Shown: piece after piece, positions 55,952 through 64,000 of the stretch | Numbering within the stretch: position 1 is the first letter of the stretch | Layout: the number at the start of each line of letters is the position of its first letter | From: Protea cynaroides | Lineage: Eukaryota > Streptophyta > Magnoliopsida > Proteales > Proteaceae | Direction: 5' to 3' | Length of the DNA stretch: 64,000 bases | Assembly (NCBI GenBank): GCA_028583415.1 | Contig: CM053265.1 | Span: forward strand, 20,468,830 to 20,532,829 | Notes under the pieces: generated by a model | Told to the model about the DNA's origin: nothing | The model's input: the letters and a program-made list of their open reading frames with translations, nothing else | The model's database searches: none | Translations under genes and position numbers: made by a program

Positions 55952-58900
55952 TATCACACCCCAATTCTGATCTAACCAGAATGGTGTGAATGAACCATCA
56001 TCGAACCAACGGTTCACACCAGGATCTCGAATAGGCCGTGTCCACTCATACAAAGCATTACACATAACCACAATCAGAATATAAATAATACAATGGAAGT
56101 CTTTAAATAAATGAACTGAGAATCTATTGATAAATTTAAATAAAATATCCAATTATTCGAATTCAAACATATAATATAATATCCTTACATCCATTTAGTC
56201 CAACTGAAAATAACTGAAATAAATAAATAAAAGTCAAATCAAAAGTACACGCAGAAAGGGCATTCGCATGAAGCGTCATGCTCGTCCTCTCCTGCCTGTG
56301 CACCTAGAGTAGCAACATCACCATACGCCGGAGCGTTCATATAGTCATCCACCGTATAACCTACATCAACATCTAAAACAATGTACGTACAAAGGGTGAG
56401 CTCACAACTTAGCTCAGTAAGACAATCAGACAGTTTCACAATATTATGCATGAGTAACAATCATTTTATGCTGTGGTCTGGTTTTAAGTTTGCAATGTGC
56501 TATAGAAAGGTTTGGTGGCCCCCGCACCTCTACACATGAGTGTGTGGAACCTCATGGATCACACCCCCATTGGCCCACATGCACTCATCATGGAATAGAG
56601 ATAGAGCTAAGATACCCCCGTACCTTCCCTGGTGCTCTACCCATACCAGTACAGATGCCAAGGGTAGATCCAAACTGATTCATAAAGGTGCTGATAATAT
56701 TGGGTTTCCGCACTATTTACAGAGACTTCTTAATGTGAAGAACAAAGAGTGATAGGTTGGTCGATTTGGATGGGGTATTCTTATCCATGTAGATGCCAAA
56801 CTGCATGCATCCATGTGTTTTCCCTGGGCTAGCAAACAGTTTCTTCGCATCTTGATATAAGTGCTAAGTAGTCCTCTGTATAATTTGTAAAATTTATAAT
56901 ATCATAGCTCCAAAATCATGGGAATGATTATATAAAGGATGCATTATATGACTAAAATATTCCAAATTTTAGTATCTAATGGGTTGTGTTGCGTTGTTGT
57001 ATTACCCTGAAACTTATGGCTACAACATGAGGTTCGTACTTGAGCAGTTCATTAATCAGATGTAAGCATATGTTTTTTGTTATTTCTGGTATTTTTGGAG
57101 ATGGAAATGGAGAGTTCTCGTAGATCCATTGAAAGGTCGAGAGAACCTGGTTTAAAGAAACCGTTATTGTCAGAAGAGACCGAACGAGATCGTAGTTTGA
57201 ACGCCGTTGTCGATCGTGATCCAGCGTTTCAGCAGAGAGTCTCTACTGTTGGAAACGGCCCCGGAGCTTGACCGTTACTTTCGAGGTTGAGAATGAACAA
57301 GAGGGACAGGAATGTAGAGAGAGTTGAGCCCGTTGGGTTAAAGAAAGATCCTGCAACAAAGGGAATTAATTAGGATTGTCATCCTTGAATCCCCTTTGCC
57401 ATCATAACAGACTTAATTGAATGTGGCCAGGGCTCGCAAACTGGGCTCGCAACTAACCAATCCTATATGTCATCAATGTATGCTCTATCCCAGCACAGCC
57501 GTCTATGGCATAGAGATAGAGCTAAGGCATTCCCACACCTCCCCTGATGCCCTATCCGCAACTAACCCACTAGGATAGATACATAATGCAGGTAGACCCT
57601 ATCCCAACATAACTCCCTACGGAATAGAGATAGAGCTAAAGCATCGTGGACAAGCCAGCATCGACCTCGGAGACCACAATGCCACATAACCATGGCCAGG
57701 CCAGCATCAACATCGGAGACCACTGTACCACGACCTTCCCCTGATGCCCCACCCGTACCAAGCATGTTAAGACATATTACTACAAAAGCTGCTAGTGTGA
57801 GGAGCGATCCCAGGCCCATGCCCTACTCCACACACTAACGAAAACAATCACATGCTTAACAATCACATCCTAACAATGCATGAACAATAATAATTACTGA
57901 AATTAAAAGATGGCATGTGAATATGCACAAACATCACATCATATATAATCAGGTGGTTAACAACAATTTACTGTCCATTAATTATTAAGTTTAGGTCAGA
58001 TTCCCTTACCTGACGCTCGTTTGTTAGCTTGCTCCACGTCGCAAGATCCAAGCGTGCTTTCACAAAGTCCTACAATATTATTAGGGTTTCATTAGAATAG
58101 CTTCCTTAAGGTTTCATGTTGGTCGGAAACCAACAAAGTTACAAAATACCCTCACAGAGCTGACCGGTGGCATGTACCGGTCGCAGCTCTGTGGGGAAGA
58201 CTGGCGACCGGTATGGTCAGCCGGTCCCCACAGACCAGCCTCCCGGAAGATACCGGTGGCAACATACCGGCCGCACTGTGTGCAACCGGTATAGTCGACC
58301 GGTATGTCTCCGGAAGACCATACATGAGTTTTTCGACTGCCGTCGATCATCCTCCATGGATTTCCAAGGTTTCTCCTATCCATTCTAAGTCTAATCTTTG
58401 AGTTAGGGTTATTCCCAACTCATTCAAGTCTTATTTCGATGAATATCATCTCGGAACTCGAATCTAGGGTTTGACGACAACTTAGGGTTTATTGGCCAAT
58501 TTAGGGTTTTAGATCAATACCTACTTTGCATGGTATTGATCCACCCACACAACTAACCTAAAATCACAGAGTAAGAAGAATGATTAAAACACTTACCGTT
58601 GACGGGCGTAACGTGAGCGTCGTCGAACGGTAATGGCGGCACCTTCTTCTTCTTCCTAGCTCCTTCTCCTTTCCAACCTCCTTCTCTTCTCTAGAGTTTG
58701 TGAGAGATAATGGAAAGGATTTGAGGAGGTTTAAGGGTGTATTTATAGGCTAACATTAGGGTTTAGTAACCCTATTAAGATTAGGAAGGTTCAGGCATTA
58801 GGGTTTAGGAAAATGGGACCCACAGAGATCCAATTCTGGATCTCCGCACTTAGCTGCACAGAGCTGACCGGTTGACCGGTACCAAGACCGGTACCATCGA

Positions 58901-59055
58901 TCGGTCAACATAAAATCATGTTGATTTGATTGTCTTTGGTCCGATTTCGTACCTGTTTGTCATCCGCTCGTTCCGTCTGGCCCGGTAATGATCGAAAGAC
59001 CTGCTACGACATAAAACCAAGGTTTATACCGGGTTTACGGAGTACGGGTCTTACA
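55952..59055 (-). repeat. 3' LTR of the Tekay-type element, with an internal insert
   Basis: In minus sense it starts TGTAAGACCCGTACTCC and ends GGGGTGTGATA. A TATA box (GCCTATAAATACACCC in minus sense) lies near 58740. It shares blocks with the solo LTRs, including recurring ATAGAGATAGAGCTA, but has a palindromic block of ACCGGT/GACCGGT type at 58155-58310 and 58860-58915. Without the extra ~0.77 kb at 56660-57425 its length matches the family. Confidence 0.88.
56660..57425. other. Insert of unknown origin inside the Tekay LTR, with a host-like ORF
   Basis: Compared with the solo LTR at 29890-34666, where the corresponding sequence is continuous (around 30590-30620), this LTR has ~0.77 kb extra. 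It contains a plus-strand open frame 57077-57271 (MEMESSRRSIERSREPGLKK, then PLLSEETERDRS), whose composition looks like the N-terminus of a host protein. I do not recognise the family. No TSD or terminal repeats were found. Confidence 0.45.
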
Positions 59056-59150
59056 ACTCCCCCACCCTTAAAATAAATTTCATCCCGAAATTTGCATGTA
59101 GGTTTCACAACTCCCCCACCCTTAAAATAAATTTTGGCCCCGAAATTTAA
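59056..59150 (-). promoter_or_regulatory. Duplicated polypurine tract region
   Basis: In minus sense TAAGGGTGGGGGAGT occurs twice, 54 bp apart. The copy next to the LTR is followed by TGTAAGACC and the other by TGTGAAACC. Both are preceded by TTTATTT and CGAAATTT-like sequence, so a 54-bp segment spanning the tract has been duplicated. Confidence 0.85.
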
Positions 59151-62100
59151 ACGTACCTTGATCGTTGAAATGGCTAGGGTACTCCTTCCTCATCGCGCTC
59201 TCTTCTTCCCAAGTAATTTCTTCGACATTTTGACTTCTCCAATGCACCTTCACATAATGGATACCCTTGGTTCGAAGTTGTTGTACCTTTCGGCTTGAGA
59301 GCATCACAGGCACCACATCGAATGTTAAGTCTTCAGTCAAGTCTGGGGGATCAGCGGTCAAGATGTGCAATGGATCTCTAACATACTTTTTCAGTAATGA
59401 TACATGGAACACGTTATGAACGCTTGACATAGATGGTGGTAGAGCCAATTGATATGCTACATTACCACGTCGGGTCAATATCTCATATGGTCCCACATAC
59501 CTGAGGCATAGCTTCCCCTTCTTACCAAACCATTTCAGACCTCGCACCGGTGATACCTTCAAGAATACTTTGTCACCCACTGCAAACTCCAGATCTCAAC
59601 GTCGATTATCCGCATAGTGCTTCTATCGAACTTGAGCTGTCTTTACTCTTTCTTTGATCTGATCAATCACTCGACAAGTTTCTTCAACAAACTCCGGTCC
59701 TACAATTCTTCTTTCTCCCACCTCGTTCCATAACATAGGTGTACGACACTTCTTCCCATAGAGTGCTTCATATGGGGCCATCTGAATTGTAGCCTGATAA
59801 CTGTTGTTATAAGCAAACTCGATAAGTGATAGTTTCTCATCCCAAGCTCCCTTGAAATCTATTGCACAAGCTCAGAGCATATCTTCTAAAATTTGAATAG
59901 TTCATTCTGACTGTCCGTCCGTCTGAGGGTGAAAAGCTGTACTGAACTTCAACTTCATTTCCATAGCTTTTTGTAATCCTTCTCAAAACTTTGATGTAAA
60001 ATGGGGATCTCTGTCAGATACTATACTCTCTAGAACACCATGGAGTCTGACTATATTATCAACATACAACTTGGTCAGCCTCTCCATGGTATACTGAGGT
60101 CTGACCGCAATAAATCGAGCTGTCTTGGTGAGTCGGTCGACTATAACCCAAACTGCATCCACTGACCTTGGTGTCAAAGGTAGGCCAGTGACGAAATCCA
60201 TGGTAATGCAATCCCACTTCCATGCAGGTTCTGGTAATGGCTGTAGTAAACCTATGGGTCTCTGCCTTTCTGCTTTAACTTTTTGACAATTCAGACATTG
60301 GAACACGAAACGAGCTATATCTGCTTTCATACCCCTCCACCAATATAGTTTTCTTAAATCATGGTACATTTTGGTACTTCCTGGATGTACCGAATATGGA
60401 GTGTAATGAGCTTCAGTCATAACTCGATCTCTGATATTGCAGTCTTCACTCCCAGGTATACATAACTGTCCACGATACCTGAGTACCCTGTCTGAATCCA
60501 AGGTAAAGTCAGGATTGCTCGTACCCTTCTCTAGGTCTTCTTGTACGGTCTTGAGATGTGGATCCTGTAGGATTGCTATCTTGACTTCATTAACTAGATC
60601 TGATGAGATCTTCAAAGCTGCGAACATCATGGTAAACTTATGAATTAAGCCTTGCTCGACTGGATCTTCTGCAGTCTCTATTATATACTCTTCATCGCCT
60701 TCAATTGAACTTGAGGCTGCGACACATAATGCAGCATTCGTACTTGGTCCTGCCTCAGGTTTCGATGCCCACTTTCTGCTTAAAGCATCAGCCACAACAT
60801 TTGCTTTACCCGGATGATACTGAATGTCACAATTATAATCTTTTAATAACTCCAGCCATCTCCTCTGTCTCATATTCAGATCCTTCTGAGTGAAAAGATA
60901 AGTTAAGCTCTTGTGATCTGACTTGATATGAAACTTCTCACCATACAAGTAGTGTCTCCAAGTCTTGATTGCATGTATAACCGCTGCTAACTCCAAATCA
61001 TGAGTAGGATAGTTCTTCTCATGCTTCTTTAACTGTCTTGATGCGTAAGCAATCACCTGTTCTCCTTGCATCAATACACACCTGATACCCAACCCTGAAG
61101 CATCCGTATATAAAGTAAACGGTACGCTTGATTCTGGGATGGTCAAGATAGGTGCAGAGACTAGTCTTGACTTCAAAGTCTGAAAGCACTTCTCACACTC
61201 ATCTGTCCATATGAATTTCTCTCCCTTCTTGATCAATCTGGTGAGTGGAACAGCGATTCTGGAGTAATCTTCCACGAATCTTCTATAATAACCAGCCAAC
61301 CCAAGGAAACTATGAATCTCTGCAACAGATTTTGGTGCTTCCCATCCTACTATAGCAGCTATCTTACTTAGATCAACCTTGATACCGTCTTCAGATACTA
61401 CATGGCCCAAGAAAGCCACTTCCTTCAGCCAAAACTCGCACTTCTTGAACTTAGCATAAAGCTTTTCTTGTCTCAGCCGTTGTAGGGCTGCCCTCAAATG
61501 TGTTGTATGAGTCTCCAAGTCCTTTGAGTAGATCAATATGTCATCGATGAATACGATGACCGAAGTGTCCAACATATCATGAAACACTCGGTTCATCAGT
61601 TCCATGAACGACGCTGGAGCATTGGTCAACCCGAAAGACATAACTAGAAACTCATAATGCCCATACCTTGTCCTAAAAGCAGTCTTCGGAATATCTCCGG
61701 CCTTGATTTTCAGTTGGTGATACCCCAATCGGAGATCAATCTTCGAGAACACCTTTGCACCCTGTAATTGATCGAACAGATCATCGATTCTAGGCAAAGG
61801 ATACCGATTCTTGATCGTTAACTTGTTCAGCTCACGGTAGTCGATACACAGCCTTACACTTCCGTCTTTCTTCTTGACAAATAATACAGGTGCTCCCCAA
61901 GGTGATATGCTAGGTCGTATGAAACCCTTATCTAACAATTCTTGTAATTGGGTCTTTAACTCTTTTAACTCGGTAGGGGCCATCCTGTATGGTGCTTTGG
62001 ACACCGGCGCCGAACCTGGCATAAGGACTATTACAAACTCTGTAGCCCTGTCCGATGGTAAACCTGGAAGCTCCTCTGGAAATACGTCTGGGAACTCTCG

Positions 62101-62660
62101 AACCACATCTATATCTTCCATCTTTGGCACCTCAGCAGTGATGTCGACTACAGATACTAGATACCCCACTCCCCCCATCTCTAAGCATATCTTAGCTTTT
62201 AGGGCGGAGAGAATCAGCTTCCGCTTCCTAGATAGCTTGATCCCAATGAAGCTATACTCCTTTCCCTTTTTGTCTGTAAGCACAAACTTCCTTTCACCAC
62301 ATAATAGGATGGCTGAATGATAGCCTAGCCAATCCATTCCCAAGATGACATCAAAGTCTGCCATCTCGAGTAGCACCAAACTCGCTTCTAAGTCTCGGCC
62401 CTCAATACATACAACAATGGTCCATAATATTCAGTCAAAGCCACTTCGACTCCTAGTGGAGAGCGAACTATCAAGCTTGGGTTCAAGTGCTTGATTGGTA
62501 ACTCCATTCGCTTCCAAAAGGAAATAGAAATAAAGGAGTGTGTGGCCCCAGAGTCAAACAGTACTCTGGCAGGTATACCAGCTACATTTACAATTCCTGA
62601 ATTTTTTTTATTATCCCTTAGTTCTACATGCGCATACACACAATGAAAATAGTCAGCCAA
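59122..62660 (-). pseudogene. Tekay pol: protease, RT, RNase H, integrase, chromodomain (broken)
   Basis: Protease carries VLFDSGATHSFIS. A 798-codon open frame (62379-59983) holds RT (APYRMAPTELKELK, FSKIDLRLGYHQLK, FIDDILIYSKD), RNase H (YTDASGLGIRCVL, DLELAAVIHAIKTWRHYL) and the integrase N-terminal and core regions (CQKVKAERQRPIG, MDFVTGLP, SIVSDRDPHFTSKF). Stops follow at about 59983, 59912, 59875, 59630 and 59595. The C-terminal part 59580-59122 has the GPY segment (RYVGPYEILTRRGNVAYQL) and a chromodomain (KVQQLRTKGIHYVKVHWRSQ, then EEITWE). A stop separates protease from RT near 62385. RT catalytic FIDD is intact. Confidence 0.92.
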
Positions 62661-62675
62661 ATAGTAAGGGATAGA

Positions 62676-63999
62676 GTCATACCAGTGACCACATCAGGTG
62701 ATGCAGCGGCCTCTTCAGTGGTGACCGCATATATTTTTCCTTGCTTGGGAGGTTGCTTCCTAGGTAGAGTGCAAGTCCTTGCAATATGACCCACTTGCTG
62801 ACAGTTGAAACATTTGATATTCGGGTTGAATCCGGCATTCTATGGCACAGGTGGTGCCGTATTGTTTTTAGCAGGTACTGTAGCGGTCTGAGCCCTGTAT
62901 GGGCTAAAGGGTCTATTGTTACCGCCACCCGAACTCTCAATAGCGGGTCTCTTCACTCCCTTGTTCTGAGCGAGGAAGCTGTCCCTCTGACTGGACTCTA
63001 TCACCCTCACAACCTGCACAGCCTCATTATAGATTTTCTTGTCCAGACCCAATATGTGCTCTCTCATGCTTCCACGTAGTCCCATGGTGAACCTACGTGT
63101 CTTGGTCTCTTCCTCTTGCATACTTGCCGGTGCGAAGAAAAATAACTCTTCGTACCTCTGCTGGTAAGCATCCACAGTCGATTGAGACTGTTGCAAATTA
63201 AGGAACTCCTTCTCCATCTGATCTCTGAAGCTCTTTGGAAAATACTTATCGAAGAAGGCAACCTTGAACACTTCCCAATCCACCTGCGTATGCTTCATCT
63301 CCAGATATGCCCGTGTAGAATTCCACCAAGCATTTGCGTCTTCTTTCAGCATATGAGTCGCAAATAAGACCTTTTCATCCTCTGTACAGGTCATCAGTCG
63401 GAAGTTTTTCTCCATCTCTGCAACCCACTGTGCTGGCCACAATGGTTTTCCTGTCTTACTGGTGAATGATGAAGGCTTCAACTTCAGGAATCTATCCACC
63501 ACTCTACTCAGATCATGTTGTCCCTTAGTGTTCATTCCGTACCATGGTGGTGGATACGGATAGGCTCCCGGGTACACAGAAGGTGACGGAAACTGGTGCG
63601 GTGGTGGTACATTCTGTGCTTGGCCCATCGGCCTTGGGCTACCCTGCATCAGTTGTGAAGTATTTTTCTCTCCAGACTCAGGCATACCTTCAGTGGGGAC
63701 ATAATCCGGTGGCCTGAGCATCTTTAGTATCTCGCTCAGGAAATCTTTCTGCTGAGCTTGCATCAGATAGACCAAGTTTGTAACAATGGTCTCCGAATTC
63801 CTGTGAGGTGGGCCAGGTAAATTTATCAGTACCTCTGGAACCTGTTCTTCCTCAACTTCCGGGCTTGGCTCTCTAACTGGCCTTGTTCAACCTGTTCTTC
63901 TTCCTCGAGGCGCATCCTAGCTTGGTGACGCTTCCGACCCCTACGACCGTTTCCGCCCACCATCTCAGACTATTCTGTTTGAATCTGAGAAGAAGACAT
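62676..63999 (-). pseudogene. Tekay gag (frameshifted)
   Basis: A possible start is the ATG at 63999 (stop soon after) or at 63963 (MVGGNGRRGRKRHQARMRLE). A frame change near 63870 leads to the long open part 63775-62840 with the Gag core (KPLWPAQWVAEMEKNF, NAWWNSTRAYLEM, FDKYFPKSFRDQMEKEFLNL, RFTMGLR). A second shift near 62840 precedes the zinc knuckle CFNCQQVGHIARTC. Particle protein of the element. Confidence 0.85.
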
Positions 64000-64000
64000 A

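Larger units (their letters stand above)
55952..64000 (-). mobile_element. Tekay-type chromovirus (Ty3/Gypsy), minus strand, runs off the window
   Basis: From right to left: gag, protease, reverse transcriptase, RNase H, integrase with a C-terminal chromodomain, purine tract, and a 3.1-kb 3' LTR. The chromodomain and the very long LTR point to the Tekay (Del) clade. The 5' LTR is outside the window, so no TSD can be checked. Several stops and frameshifts lie in gag, the protease junction and integrase. Its LTR is related to the solo LTRs at 29890-37368. Confidence 0.9.

Noticed and set aside
57562..57819. 85-codon minus-strand frame
   Set aside because: Inside the Tekay LTR in the ATAGAGATAGAGCTA repeat zone; no domain.

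Overview
The window is nuclear DNA from a flowering plant. Every long stretch with coding potential belongs to a transposable element, and the element types are plant-specific: a Tat-lineage Gypsy with two RNase H domains and an antisense extra ORF, a Tekay-type chromovirus, a TRIM, MULEs, and plant L1 and RTE LINEs. The gene fragments are also plant-like (a NAC transcription factor with a miR164-like site, and a NOL10-like WD40 protein). I cannot name the species. I see no intact ordinary host gene. The only complete, uninterrupted protein genes are the two carried by the large MULE.

Layout. 1-10480: the 3' part of an L1 LINE, split by a 7.7-kb Copia element (916-8657, perfect 5-bp TSD) and by a 1.5-kb non-autonomous MULE (8768-10242, 9-bp TSD with one mismatch). 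10481-13677: no gene. 13678-14640: two exons of a NOL10-like gene on the minus strand, with an RTE LINE piece in the intron. 15085-28575: an RTE LINE remnant split by a degenerate 13-kb Tat Gypsy (15422-28490), whose 3' LTR carries a foreign GC-rich insert. 28989-29462: a complete TRIM. 29817-37500: a tandemly duplicated host segment loaded with three solo LTRs of one Gypsy family, one nested inside another. 38-41 kb: small inverted-repeat elements, a gag fragment, microsatellites and LINE ends.

41077-50283 is the main find: a 9.2-kb MULE with matching terminal inverted repeats and a perfect 9-bp TSD. It carries an intact three-exon MURA transposase gene on the minus strand. Converging on it from the other end is a short intact gene for a GRF-type zinc-finger plus coiled-coil protein, an arrangement like mudrA/mudrB in maize MuDR but with a different second protein. 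Between them lie captured pieces of a Copia pol and of a miR164-class NAC gene. The NAC 3' end is present twice as an inverted repeat, and one copy keeps a miR164-like site. A paralogous copy of the insertion site without the MULE lies at about 54837-55182.

50345-55951: LTR-like non-coding DNA holding a clean RTE LINE insertion (52030-53265, 21-bp TSD), then an L1 remnant. 55952-64000: the 3' LTR and most of the body of a minus-strand Tekay-type Gypsy that runs off the right edge.

The proteins here act in element mobility and not in a host pathway. The gag/pol sets of the Copia, Tat and Tekay elements are broken by stops and frameshifts, so only the MULE could still supply its own transposase.
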